64,000 nucleotides of DNA from Paramicrobacterium fandaimingii (lineage in GTDB: Bacteria; Actinomycetota; Actinomycetes; Actinomycetales; Microbacteriaceae), in NCBI RefSeq assembly GCF_011751745.2, contig NZ_CP061170.1:248001-312000 (forward strand). Reading direction: 5' to 3'. The notes beneath the pieces are model-generated. The model made no database searches. It had not been told where the DNA came from and was given only the letters and a program-made list of their open reading frames with translations. This document shows positions 7,875 through 17,099 of this stretch, one piece after another. The position numbers and the translations under genes were made by a program. Within the stretch, counting starts at the first letter, position 1. Every line of letters begins with the position of its first letter.

Positions 7875-9854
7875 ATGACTGATGGTGTTCTCAACTCCGG
7901 TATCGAAATCGACGGGCTCAACCCCGACGTACGCCCCCAAGACGATCTGTTCAAGCACGTCAACGGCAGGTGGCTCGACGCCACAGAGATCCCCGGCGAC
8001 AAGGCGCGGTGGGGCACTTTCCACCAACTCGCCGAAGCGGCAGAGAAGAACGTTCAGCAGATCATCCTCGACGCGCAGAAGGGCGTCTTCGACGGAACGG
8101 ATGCCGAGGCGGAAGCCCGCAAGGTCGGCGAGCTGTACGCAAGCTTCATGAACACAGAGCGCATTGCCGCCCTGGGCATCGAGCCGATCGCCGAGCAGCT
8201 GCGCGCGGCATCCGCTGTCTCATCGATCGCCGAGCTGCTCGAGACGATCGGCACACTCGAGAACGACGGCCTCGGGGGATTTGTCGGCATGGGCGTCGAC
8301 AACGACCCGGGCAACCCCGAACGGTATGTCATGTTCATGGTGCAGGGCGGCATCAGCCTGCCAGACGAGAACTACTATCGCGAAGAGACATTTGCCGAGA
8401 TTCGTGAGGCATACCTCGCCCATGTGCAGCGCATGTTCGAGCTCGGTGGGCTCGACGACGCCGCGGCACGCGCCCGGCGCGTGTTCGACCTCGAGACAGC
8501 CATGGCGTCGCACCACTGGGACAACGTCGCCACTCGTGATGCTCAGAAGACCTACAACCTCTACTCGGGCGCCGACGCTCTCGGCCTTGTGGCCGGCGTC
8601 GACCTGACGCCGTGGAAGAACGCCCTCGACATGCCCGAGAGCGCGCTTGCCGAGATTGTCGTCATGCAGCCGTCATACCTTGAGGGGCTCGCTGAGCTGC
8701 TCGTCGACGAGAAGCTCGACGCGTGGAAGGACTGGCTCGCGTGGAAGGTGCTGCACGGCGCTGCCCCCTACCTCACAGACGAGATCGTCGCCGAGAACTT
8801 CGATTTCTACGGGCACACCATCACCGGGACGCCCGAGCAGCGCGAGCGTTGGAAGCGCGGCGTCTCGCTTGTGGAGGGGGCGATGGGCGAGGCAGTTGGT
8901 CGCGTCTACGTCGAACGGCACTTCCCGCCCGAGGCGAAGATCGCCATGGATGAACTCGTCGGCAACCTCGTCGAGGCATACAGGCAGTCGATCACGACAC
9001 TCGACTGGATGAGCCCTGCCACGCGCGAGCGGGCACTCGAGAAACTCGACAAATTCACGCCGAAGATCGGGTTCCCCGTGAAATGGCGCGACTACACGAA
9101 GCTCACGATCGACGCAGACGACCTTGTCGGCAATGTGCGTCGGGCAAACCGCTTTGAGCTCTACCGCGAGGTGGAAAAGATCGGCAAGCCCCTCGACCGC
9201 GACGAATGGTTCATGACTCCTCAGACCGTCAACGCGTACTACAACCCCGGCTTCAACGAGATTGTGTTTCCCGCGGCGATCCTCCAGTTTCCGTTCTTCG
9301 ACGCCTCACGCGATGCTGCGGCGAACTACGGGGCGATCGGGGCGGTCATCGGCCACGAGATCGGGCATGGCTTCGACGACCAGGGGTCGCGCTTCGATGG
9401 CGACGGACGGCTGATCGACTGGTGGACGGATGCCGACAGGGAGGCGTTCGAGAAGCGCACAAGCTCGCTCATCGAGCAGTACAACGCGCTCGCGCCGGAG
9501 CAGGTTCCCGACAATCACGTGAACGGTGCGCTCACGATCGGCGAGAACATCGGAGACCTTGGCGGACTCGGAATCGCCTGGAAGGCCTACCTGCTTTCGC
9601 TCGGCGGCGATGAGTCGCCCGAGATCGACGGCCTGAACGGCTCTGAGCGCTTCTTTCTTTCGTGGGCGCAAGCGTGGCGGCAGAAGGGGCGCGATGCCGA
9701 GGCGATCCGTCTTCTCGCCATCGACCCGCATTCACCAAACGAATTCCGGTGCAACCAGATTGTGAGGAATCTCGACGAGTTTTACACTACCTTTGGAGTC
9801 GAAGACGGTGACGCACTCTGGCTTGACCCGGAAGAGCGCGTCACCATCTGGTAA
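7875..9854 (+). CDS. pepO: M13 family zinc metallopeptidase (PepO/neprilysin type)
   Basis: This is a zinc endopeptidase of 659 residues that cleaves oligopeptides. The zinc site is complete: HEIGH at residues 494-498 supplies two histidines and the catalytic Glu, and the third ligand is Glu557 in GENIGDLGG. The neprilysin substrate-binding signature NAYYNPGFNEIVFPAAI precedes it. No signal peptide or membrane anchor is present, so it appears cytoplasmic or leaderless, like other actinobacterial members. Length matches the family. The start at 7875 (MTDGVLNSGI) follows the MarR gene by nine bases. Confidence 0.93.
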   Translation: MTDGVLNSGIEIDGLNPDVRPQDDLFKHVNGRWLDATEIPGDKARWGTFHQLAEAAEKNVQQIILDAQKGVFDGTDAEAEARKVGELYASFMNTERIAALGIEPIAEQLRAASAVSSIAELLETIGTLENDGLGGFVGMGVDNDPGNPERYVMFMVQGGISLPDENYYREETFAEIREAYLAHVQRMFELGGLDDAAARARRVFDLETAMASHHWDNVATRDAQKTYNLYSGADALGLVAGVDLTPWKNALDMPESALAEIVVMQPSYLEGLAELLVDEKLDAWKDWLAWKVLHGAAPYLTDEIVAENFDFYGHTITGTPEQRERWKRGVSLVEGAMGEAVGRVYVERHFPPEAKIAMDELVGNLVEAYRQSITTLDWMSPATRERALEKLDKFTPKIGFPVKWRDYTKLTIDADDLVGNVRRANRFELYREVEKIGKPLDRDEWFMTPQTVNAYYNPGFNEIVFPAAILQFPFFDASRDAAANYGAIGAVIGHEIGHGFDDQGSRFDGDGRLIDWWTDADREAFEKRTSSLIEQYNALAPEQVPDNHVNGALTIGENIGDLGGLGIAWKAYLLSLGGDESPEIDGLNGSERFFLSWAQAWRQKGRDAEAIRLLAIDPHSPNEFRCNQIVRNLDEFYTTFGVEDGDALWLDPEERVTIW

Positions 9855-9943
9855 TACCGTCTGTGCCGACGATGCGAGAACGTGGGGGAACGTGCCGTCG
9901 GAGTGCCGGGTAAGAAATTCCGGTCCGAAGGAGGACGTAGTCT

Positions 9944-10849
9944 GTGGCATCCCCCACGCGTGAACCCGGTCGCCGGGTGCGTCAGAGCGCTCGCCGAGCC
10001 CGCCATCGCTCAGAGGAGACGGCCGATACGTTCGCGTCTGGCTTTCGAGCGCTCGCGCTTCTTGCCCGCAACGGCGTTCAAGTCTCCGCTCGCGCCATCG
10101 ATCTTGCGAGCGGTCGGGAGCTGTTCTCGATCGACGACTACATTGTGATGCCCACGGCGGGCATCGGCACAGCCCTGCTGCTCGCCGATGTCGCTGCTCG
10201 CCTTGACGATCCCGCGTTCGAATCGCTGATGATTCTTGATCGCGAGTCGCAAGATCAGGCGGCGGATGCTGGCCTGTGGCAGCATCTTCAAGCTCCGTCG
10301 TTTCCGATCGCCGACCTCGCCGCGTTCATCGGCTCGTCAAACGACCACCTCGCGATGAACGTGCTGCTGAAGCAGATCGGGCTCGACGCCGTGCGGCTGC
10401 GCGCCGAGAACCTCGGGCTCAGGCGAACGGCCCTGCTCGACGTCGCCCGAGATCACCGTGGCCCAGACGACGCACCCCACCTCTCAGTTGGCTCCATGAA
10501 GGAGCTCACGTGGCTGTTCGCCGAGTTCGCACGGGGCGAGGCGATGAGCCCAACGGCGAGCCAACGCGTTGTTGACTGGCTCTCTCTCAACATGGATCTG
10601 TCGCTCGTCGCGTCGGCCTTCGGTCTCGACCCGCTGTCGCACCGCAGCGGAACGCACGGCCTCACGCTGTTCAACAAGACAGGGTCAGAGCCGGGAGTGC
10701 GTGCCGAGGCCGGCGTCTTGCGGGGGCCGCGCGCCGGAGTCGCCTATGCCGTTGCAACATCGTTCGCCGATACCGATCTCGTGACGAGGCTCTCGGTCAT
10801 CGACGGACTGCGCCGGGTGGGAAGCGACCTGCTCGAATACGTGCACTGA
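9944..10849 (+). CDS. Beta-lactamase-fold serine hydrolase homolog lacking the SxxK motif
   Basis: This 301-residue protein has the class A beta-lactamase/DD-peptidase layout. SSND at residues 131-134 matches the SDN motif and KTG is present at 245-247. At the position of the catalytic SxxK the sequence is PTAGIGTALLL, with Gly73 where Ser and Thr76 where Lys are expected. It may therefore be a binding protein or pseudoenzyme. No signal peptide is visible and the first 25 residues are very Arg-rich. It starts at GTG 9944 behind AAGGAGG. It should not be read as a resistance gene. Confidence 0.72.
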   Translation: MASPTREPGRRVRQSARRARHRSEETADTFASGFRALALLARNGVQVSARAIDLASGRELFSIDDYIVMPTAGIGTALLLADVAARLDDPAFESLMILDRESQDQAADAGLWQHLQAPSFPIADLAAFIGSSNDHLAMNVLLKQIGLDAVRLRAENLGLRRTALLDVARDHRGPDDAPHLSVGSMKELTWLFAEFARGEAMSPTASQRVVDWLSLNMDLSLVASAFGLDPLSHRSGTHGLTLFNKTGSEPGVRAEAGVLRGPRAGVAYAVATSFADTDLVTRLSVIDGLRRVGSDLLEYVH

Positions 10850-10884
10850 GACTGCACCGAGACAGACTGCACTGACGCTCGCGC

Positions 10885-12747
10885 CTACCAGCCGCCGCCT
10901 CCACCTCCGCCGCCACCGCCGCCAGAGAAGCCGCCACCCATCGAGCCGCCGACTGAGCTCACGCCCGCCCCACCGGCCAACGGAGCACCCGCCGTGGCAG
11001 ATGCCGCTGCCGCCGTTGCAAACCCGCCCGTCGCGAATGCCGACGAGAGCGCCGACACTCTGACCAGCTCCGATCCGGTGAACCACTGCGGAACGTCGGT
11101 TGTGGCGGACTCAGTCTCAAGGGCCGAGATCCACTTCTCTTCGAGGCCCCACACGATGGCGTAGGGCAGCAGCTTCTCGTGCAGTTTCACCACAGCGTGC
11201 TCGTCGGTGACGTCGATGCGCTGAGCCGTGTCTGGCGCCTGCAGATACCGGATGCGGTCGGCCTCGGCGAGCCGCATGTACATTCGCAGCCCGTCGAGCT
11301 GCTCGCGCACGAGCGCGCCTTCAGGCGTCAGACGGGGACGCGGTTCGGCGAGACGGCGATACACGAAAAAGCTCAGCGCAATCGTCGCCAGCACGGTCAG
11401 CACCGTCAGCGTGAGTCCGATCGCGACGGCGGAGAACGGGGTGAGCAGAATGCTGGCGATGCTCGCGACAATGAGGGGAATTCGCGTGACGGTCTGCGGC
11501 GTCTGCGGCGCAGCCTCGAACAGGCGCTCCGTCACGAGCGAGCGCTTGGCGTCGCGCCTGCGCAGCGCAAGCCTGTTGCCGATGGTCCTGCTCCTCGTAT
11601 CAAGAACCACGGTGCGGTCCTTCTCGATGGTTCCGACGATGGCGAGCAGGAGGTTGCGCTCCATGGGCTCGAGCTTCTCGACAGCATCCGGATCGGTGAC
11701 GGTGAGAGAGTATCGTCTCGTTCGCGGAGCCCCGCGATTCTCGCTCAACGTGGCAACGCCCGACACCGCGAATGCGACGAGCTGAGCGGCAAAGCCTTTC
11801 TTGCGGCGCCGCAGAATCTCGGCTGCCTCAAGCGCGCAGATTCCCTCGGGCGGCGTGTACTGCGGCACGATCGTTCCGCGGCCGGGTGCGTCGCGCCACC
11901 TCGTGCTTCGCCACCACAGCACCCAGCCCGCGAGCACGACGACGACGCCGAGCAGAATCCACGGCAACGACGCCGTCACGATCTGCAGGAAGGATGGCGT
12001 CGCGCCCTCGGGGGCGACGAACGTGCCGTTCTCGAAGCCGACGGCGATTGTGAGGTTCTCTCGGGGGTCGAGATGGCCGGTGCTCGAGCTCACGACCCCG
12101 GCTTCTCGGGTGATGCTGCACTCCGAGTCTGTGGATCCCTCGGCGCCCGTGTAGCAGGCGAGGTTGCCCGTGAGCGCGCCTGAAAGCGAGTCGCCGAGCG
12201 TCACATCGACGGTTACCGTGTCGAAAGGCAGGCCCCAACGCGTTCCGTTGATGTCGCGATACAGCTCTTGGCTGTCGGTGTTTCCGTAGGCGCGAACGAC
12301 GTCGCGCTGCAGGTAGGAGATCGTGAATGTCTGCTCGCCGTGCAGATACGTGTTTTCGTCGCCGATGACGAGAAAGAGCCCCTCGCCTTCGTCTGCGGAC
12401 GTATACGGAACCTCGGATCCCGAGGCATCCGTCACGCTCGTCACATCGGTGTGCAGATCGACGCCGTCGACGGTGAGTGGGATGCTGCGGGTCACGCCGT
12501 GATTCTTGTCGGCGTCGGGAAAGTCGGCGACGATCGTCTCGGTCACAGACAGCGTCGAATGCCCGCTGTCATCGCGATCGAGGGTCATGTCGGCGTGAAA
12601 CGAACGGAGCGAGAGGGAGTCATCGGCGAGTGGCGCCGTGCCCGAGGCGACGGCCGGCGCTGCGACGGCGGGTGCGGCAGCGATGGCGAGTGCCACGCCG
12701 AACGCGGCTGCTGATCGACGGAAGCACGTGTGTCGACGATGACGCAT
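10885..12747 (-). CDS. DUF2207 family membrane protein
   Basis: This 620-residue envelope protein has an N-terminal signal peptide (basic RHRRH start, then an Ala-rich hydrophobic core). An extracytoplasmic beta-rich domain follows (about residues 45-265), then a membrane helix near 270-290, a cytoplasmic stretch, a pair of helices around 430-470, and a C-terminal soluble part. It ends in a run of eleven glycines and Trp. This domain order is that of DUF2207/YciQ-like proteins, whose function is unknown. The glycine tail is common in the family. It is monocistronic and convergent with the preceding gene. Confidence 0.85.
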   Translation of the reverse strand: MRHRRHTCFRRSAAAFGVALAIAAAPAVAAPAVASGTAPLADDSLSLRSFHADMTLDRDDSGHSTLSVTETIVADFPDADKNHGVTRSIPLTVDGVDLHTDVTSVTDASGSEVPYTSADEGEGLFLVIGDENTYLHGEQTFTISYLQRDVVRAYGNTDSQELYRDINGTRWGLPFDTVTVDVTLGDSLSGALTGNLACYTGAEGSTDSECSITREAGVVSSSTGHLDPRENLTIAVGFENGTFVAPEGATPSFLQIVTASLPWILLGVVVVLAGWVLWWRSTRWRDAPGRGTIVPQYTPPEGICALEAAEILRRRKKGFAAQLVAFAVSGVATLSENRGAPRTRRYSLTVTDPDAVEKLEPMERNLLLAIVGTIEKDRTVVLDTRSRTIGNRLALRRRDAKRSLVTERLFEAAPQTPQTVTRIPLIVASIASILLTPFSAVAIGLTLTVLTVLATIALSFFVYRRLAEPRPRLTPEGALVREQLDGLRMYMRLAEADRIRYLQAPDTAQRIDVTDEHAVVKLHEKLLPYAIVWGLEEKWISALETESATTDVPQWFTGSELVRVSALSSAFATGGFATAAAASATAGAPLAGGAGVSSVGGSMGGGFSGGGGGGGGGGGW

Positions 12748-12836
12748 GCGTCCACACTAACGCGGGCGCTGCGCCGAGCCGAGGGCGTGAGTTCGCCGCT
12801 CTAGACGTTCGCCGCGCAGACGGGGAGAATGGCGGC

Positions 12837-13676
12837 ATGAGGATCTTGGTGGCTGGGGGAACCGGAGTGATCGGGTCGCGGGTGGTTCCGCTCCTGACCG
12901 CAGCGGGACACGACGTCATCGCGACGAGTCGCAGCGCAGACAGGCTGCTGCCGGCGCTGGCCGCGGGAGCAGAACGTGCCGTCATGGACGCGCGGGACGC
13001 GGCATCCGTCGATTCTGCCGTCGACAGTGCGCGGCCCGATGCCATCATTCACCTGCTCACTGATCTGGCGACCGAGGATTTCGTGGGCAACTCGCACCTG
13101 CGCATCGTCGGCACACGCAACCTTGTCGCTGCCGCTGAGCGAGCCGGTGTGACGCGCATGGTGGCCGAGAGTATCGCCTGGGTGGGGGAACCGGATGCTG
13201 AGCCGGGCGACGAGAGCGTCACGTTCGCTCGCGACCCCGACACGGACGAAAGCTTGTTTCCCGCTGTCGAGTCGCTCGAGAATGCGGTGCTCAGCCTCGA
13301 GAACGGCGTCGTGCTGCGCATGGGGATGCTCTACGGTCGAGGCACCTGGTTCGGGCGCGGCGGCCGCATTCACGATCGAGCCGAGGAGGGAACCGTCGTC
13401 GCCACGGTGCGGCACACGTCGTTCGTGCACGTCGACGACGCAGCGCTCGCCGTCGTCAAGGCACTCGACTGGCCATCAGGGATCGTCAATATCGTGGACG
13501 ACGACCCGGTGGACGCCGAGGAGTGGGCGCCAGAGCTCGTCTGGGCGGCGGGAGGCGACGAGACGCGGCTGGCGGTGCGCGCGACGGGCCGTGCGAGCAC
13601 GAACGCCCGCGCCGCTGAACTCGGCTGGGTTCCTGAGCATCCCACCTGGCGCGACGGGCCCTTCGACCTCGTGTAA
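12837..13676 (+). CDS. NAD-dependent epimerase/dehydratase family protein
   Basis: This is an extended/atypical SDR of 279 residues. The nucleotide-binding loop is GGTGVIGSRV (residues 7-16), followed by a DARD acidic stretch. The usual catalytic YxxxK is not visible: SIAWVGEPDAEPGDE occupies the Ser region and no Tyr-Lys pair follows. It may therefore be an NmrA-like or nucleoside-diphosphate-sugar epimerase-type binding protein. The ATG at 12837 is chosen because earlier codons have no homology-like content. It stands alone, and 227 bases with no visible gene follow. Confidence 0.8.
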   Translation: MRILVAGGTGVIGSRVVPLLTAAGHDVIATSRSADRLLPALAAGAERAVMDARDAASVDSAVDSARPDAIIHLLTDLATEDFVGNSHLRIVGTRNLVAAAERAGVTRMVAESIAWVGEPDAEPGDESVTFARDPDTDESLFPAVESLENAVLSLENGVVLRMGMLYGRGTWFGRGGRIHDRAEEGTVVATVRHTSFVHVDDAALAVVKALDWPSGIVNIVDDDPVDAEEWAPELVWAAGGDETRLAVRATGRASTNARAAELGWVPEHPTWRDGPFDLV

Positions 13677-13903
13677 CTTTTCGGCCGCGAGTTCATGTGT
13701 CGAAATCGGTGATTATTCGGCCTGCATAAGCGCCATCTGTGACTTCTGAACTGCTGTGGTCATCCCGGCGATGCGCGTCGGTGGTCGATGCTGGGCGAGT
13801 GCGCGCCATGTGGTTGGCGGAATACACCGTGCCCCGAACTCGTTGCGCTTCATGACGCCGCGATTCGCGGCACCCTCCACCACGCCCGATAATCGGAAGT
13901 GCT

Positions 13904-14632
13904 ATGCCCGAACCCCGCCCTGTTTCTGCTCGCGATGACCATGCCGCCTGGCGTGAGGAACGTCGCCGATCCGTCACAGCGCCGACAGGAAACCTCGCCC
14001 TCGTCGAGACGCGATGGCTGCCCCACGGCGAGCAGCCTGACGTTGCCGCGGAATACGCCGGCGCCCCGGCATCCGTCACCGTTACCGAGCTGACGCGCAG
14101 CGACATCGACACGGGCGAGACGCAGCACGGCCTGCGCTTCTGGGACGCCGACGCACCGGCGGTCCGCGCGTTCGACGAGATCGACACTTTTGAGTACGAC
14201 CCGGAGTGGGTCATCGAGGCGCAGTTCACGCCGGTCGCGGCCGACCGCACCGTGCCGTTCGAACACATTCGCGACAACGGCGGCACGCGCGACCTCGTTG
14301 TTCCGGGCGACATCACATTCTCGCGCGACGGCACGCGCTACACCTTTGCCGCGTTCGACGACGGAGGCAGGCTTCTTCTCGTTTTCGGCGACCCGACGAA
14401 CGGCCGCGAAGATGAGGCCGGAACATACGGCGCCGGGCGCTTTATGTTTGTGCAGCGCGCCTCGACGAGCCACGGTTTTGGCGACGCCGGGCCTGTGACG
14501 CTTGACTTCAATCGCGCGTTCGTGCCGCCGTGCGGCTTTTCTCACGCGTACAACTGCCCGATGCCGCCCCCGCAGAACCGCTTCGCCGTGCCCGTGACCG
14601 CGGGCGAAAAGAACATCATCTGGAGAAATTAG
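13904..14632 (+). CDS. DUF1684 domain-containing protein
   Basis: This 242-residue soluble protein matches the DUF1684 family by its conserved order: a WREER start, FDEIDTFEYDPEWVIEAQF, and the C-terminal DFNRAFVPPCGFSHAYNCPMPPPQNR motif with two Cys and the PPP turn. The function is unknown; the family is widespread in bacteria and plants. Its stop TAG overlaps the GTG of the next gene by one base (TAGTG), so it is coupled to the peptide importer operon. A role associated with that importer is possible but unsupported. Confidence 0.85.
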   Translation: MPEPRPVSARDDHAAWREERRRSVTAPTGNLALVETRWLPHGEQPDVAAEYAGAPASVTVTELTRSDIDTGETQHGLRFWDADAPAVRAFDEIDTFEYDPEWVIEAQFTPVAADRTVPFEHIRDNGGTRDLVVPGDITFSRDGTRYTFAAFDDGGRLLLVFGDPTNGREDEAGTYGAGRFMFVQRASTSHGFGDAGPVTLDFNRAFVPPCGFSHAYNCPMPPPQNRFAVPVTAGEKNIIWRN

Positions 14633-16125
14633 TGAAACGTCAGCTTGCCCTCGCCGCAACGATTACCGCAGCGGCTCTCGTGTTGACCGGGTGCTCGGCT
14701 GGCGGAACAGATGATGCTGGCGGTGAAGACGCGACGATCAACATCGGTTCGCTGTACGAGCCGCAGAACCTGAGCAACACGGGCGGAGGCGGGCAGGGTG
14801 TCACCGAGGCACTCAGCGGCAACGTCTACGAAGGCCTGTACAAGCTCACAGACGACGGCGACGTGGAGCCGCTTCTGGCGGAGAGCGAAGAGGTGAGCGA
14901 CGACGGCCTGACGTACACGTTCACGTTGCGCGATGGCGTCACGTTCCACTCGGGCGACCCTCTCACCTCGGCTGACGTTAAGTCGAGCGTCGAGGCTGTC
15001 ACCGCCGAAGACTCGCAATCGGCGCGCAAGTCGAGTTTTGACGTCATCGAGTCGATCGAGACCCCAGACGAGAGCACAGTCGTCTTCACGCTGAGCCAGC
15101 GCTCCATCTCGTTCACCTACAACCTCAGCTACGTGTCGATCGTCAATGACGAGGCAACAGACCTCAAGACCAGCGAAGACGGCACAGGACCCTACACGCT
15201 CGACGAATGGAAGCGCGGCAGCACGCTGAGCCTGACGCGCTGGGACGACTATTGGGGCGACCCTGCCAAGAACGCCGAGGTTGTTTTCCACTACTACACG
15301 GACGCGACGTCGCAGAACAACGCGCTCATCAGCGGGCAGATCGACATCATTACAAGCATGCAGAGCCCCGATGCGCTGAGCCAGTTCGACGACAACGACG
15401 ACTACGTTGTGAACGACGGCGCGTCGACGACAAAGGAGCTGCTCGCGTTCAACGACCGGGTCGCGCCGTTCGATGACCGTCTCGTGCGCAAGGCCGTGTA
15501 CTCGGCGATCGACCGCGAGAAGCTGCTGAACTCGATCTGGGGCGGCTACGGTCAGCTCATCGGCTCGATGGTGCCGCCGACCGACCCGTGGTACGAAGAC
15601 CTCACCGACGTGAACCCGTACGACCCGGACCTGGCGAAGGATTTGCTGGCCCAAGCCGGCTACGCCGACGGCTTCTCGTTCACGCTCGACACTCCCAGCT
15701 ACGACCCGCATCCGGCCGTCGCCGAGTTTCTCAAGTCAGAGCTGGCGAAGGTGGGCATCACCGTCGAGATCAACACGATCACCGCAGACGAGTGGTACAC
15801 GAAGGTGTTCCAAGACCGCGACTTCGAGGCGACGCTTCAGGAGCACGTGAATGACCGTGACGTCGTCTGGTACGGCAACCCCGATTTCTACTGGGGCTAC
15901 GACAATGCCGACGTGCAGAAGTGGGTTGCAGACGCCGAGCAGGCGAAGACCACAGACGAGCAGACCGAGCTGCTGAAGAAGGTGAATGAGAAGATCGCCG
16001 AGGATGCCGCAAGCGTGTGGCTGTACCTCTACCCGCAGATCGTCGTGGCGGCAAGCGACGTCACGGGCTACCCCATCAACGGACTCAACTCGCAGTTCTA
16101 CGCGTACGACATCGTCAAGGAGTAA
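14632..16125 (+). CDS. ABC transporter substrate-binding lipoprotein (family 5)
   Basis: This is the extracellular binding protein of a peptide/nickel/opine-type importer. A lipoprotein signal peptide ends in LTGC with Cys21 as the lipidation site, followed by a Gly/Asp-rich linker. The SBP_bac_5 motif region (VEPLLAESEEVSDDGLTYTF, then VTFHSGDPLTSADVK) is clear. I start at GTG 14632, which gives a proper signal peptide; the longer frame upstream only reads through the previous gene. It has 497 residues, usual for the family. It is followed by two permeases and two ATPases in tight overlap. Confidence 0.92.
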   Translation: MKRQLALAATITAAALVLTGCSAGGTDDAGGEDATINIGSLYEPQNLSNTGGGGQGVTEALSGNVYEGLYKLTDDGDVEPLLAESEEVSDDGLTYTFTLRDGVTFHSGDPLTSADVKSSVEAVTAEDSQSARKSSFDVIESIETPDESTVVFTLSQRSISFTYNLSYVSIVNDEATDLKTSEDGTGPYTLDEWKRGSTLSLTRWDDYWGDPAKNAEVVFHYYTDATSQNNALISGQIDIITSMQSPDALSQFDDNDDYVVNDGASTTKELLAFNDRVAPFDDRLVRKAVYSAIDREKLLNSIWGGYGQLIGSMVPPTDPWYEDLTDVNPYDPDLAKDLLAQAGYADGFSFTLDTPSYDPHPAVAEFLKSELAKVGITVEINTITADEWYTKVFQDRDFEATLQEHVNDRDVVWYGNPDFYWGYDNADVQKWVADAEQAKTTDEQTELLKKVNEKIAEDAASVWLYLYPQIVVAASDVTGYPINGLNSQFYAYDIVKE

Positions 16126-16136
16126 GTTCGCAGGGA

Positions 16137-17099
16137 ATGCCCTCTTACCTGATCCGTCGGTTCGCGTTCCTTGTGCTGTCGCTCGTCGTCGCCCTGGTCG
16201 TGATCTTCGTGCTGCTCAGGCTGCTGCCTGGGGACCCGGCGAATGCGCTGCTCTCGGTGAACGCGACACCCGAGCAGATCGCCGCAGCCCGCGCGCAGGT
16301 GGGAAGCGATAGGCCGCTCGCCGAGCAGTTCGCCACGTGGGCGGGGCAGATGCTGCGCTTCGATCTGGGCGAGTCGTACATCAGCGGCCTTCCGGTGCTG
16401 CCCGAAGTGACGGCCCGCCTGCAGGTGACGCTGCCGCTCACGCTTCTCGCGTTTGCGCTCGGGCTCGCGATTGCGCTCCTCGCCGGCGTTGGCGCCGCCG
16501 TCGGCTCCGACCGCTGGTACGGTACACTGCTGTCGGGCTTCGCGCAGCTCGGCATCGCGATTCCGGTGTTCTGGGTCGGCATCATCCTCGTCTGGATCTT
16601 CGCCCTTTCGCTCGGGGTGCTGCCCGCGGGCGGATTTCCCCGCGACGACTGGGAGAACCCCGGCGAGGCGCTCACCTCCCTCGCGCTGCCCATCATCACG
16701 ATCGCGATCGTGATGAGCGCGTCGCTCACCCGTTATGTGCGAGCGGCAACGCTCGACGTCGTTGGCAGCGGCTACCTGCGCACCGCGCGGGCCGGCGGCG
16801 CGAGCATGGCACAGGCGCTGTGGCGGCACGGGCTGCGCAACGGTTCCGTCCCGGTGATCGCCATTCTGGGCATCGAGCTCTCGACAACGCTGCTCGGAGC
16901 CGTCGTCATCGAGAGCGTTTTCACCCTGCCCGGGCTCGGCAACATGCTGCTCGACGCCATCGCCCAGCACGACTACCCCAACATTCAGGGCATTCTCGTT
17001 GTCAGCACACTCTTCGTGCTGCTCGTCGGCTTCGCCGCCGACATCGCCCAGCGCCTCGTCGATCCGCGTCTGCGCCAGACTGTCTCGGGAAACCGATGA
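16137..17099 (+). CDS. Peptide-type ABC transporter permease (DppB-like)
   Basis: This 320-residue membrane subunit has about six helices. The N-terminus MPSYLIRRFAFLVLSL and the LLPGDPANALL motif are hallmarks of DppB/OppB proteins. The cytoplasmic EAA-type loop that contacts the ATPase reads around YLRTARAGGASMAQALWRHG. The ATG at 16137 follows the binding-protein stop by eleven bases and lies close behind AGGGA. Its stop overlaps the next permease start (ATGA), showing coupled translation. Confidence 0.92.
   Translation: MPSYLIRRFAFLVLSLVVALVVIFVLLRLLPGDPANALLSVNATPEQIAAARAQVGSDRPLAEQFATWAGQMLRFDLGESYISGLPVLPEVTARLQVTLPLTLLAFALGLAIALLAGVGAAVGSDRWYGTLLSGFAQLGIAIPVFWVGIILVWIFALSLGVLPAGGFPRDDWENPGEALTSLALPIITIAIVMSASLTRYVRAATLDVVGSGYLRTARAGGASMAQALWRHGLRNGSVPVIAILGIELSTTLLGAVVIESVFTLPGLGNMLLDAIAQHDYPNIQGILVVSTLFVLLVGFAADIAQRLVDPRLRQTVSGNR

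Noticed and set aside
9944..10849. Antibiotic-resistance beta-lactamase
   Set aside because: The catalytic Ser and Lys are missing and there is no export signal, so a resistance role is not supported.
13677..13903. Possible small gene or RNA between the epimerase and DUF1684 genes
   Set aside because: I found no convincing reading frame with a ribosome site, no stable hairpin and no tRNA-like fold in these 227 bases.
14629..15711. Long open frame antisense to the peptide-binding lipoprotein (360 codons)
   Set aside because: It is Arg/Val-rich nonsense with no domain-like sequence, lies fully opposite a clear gene, and such frames are common in GC-rich DNA.
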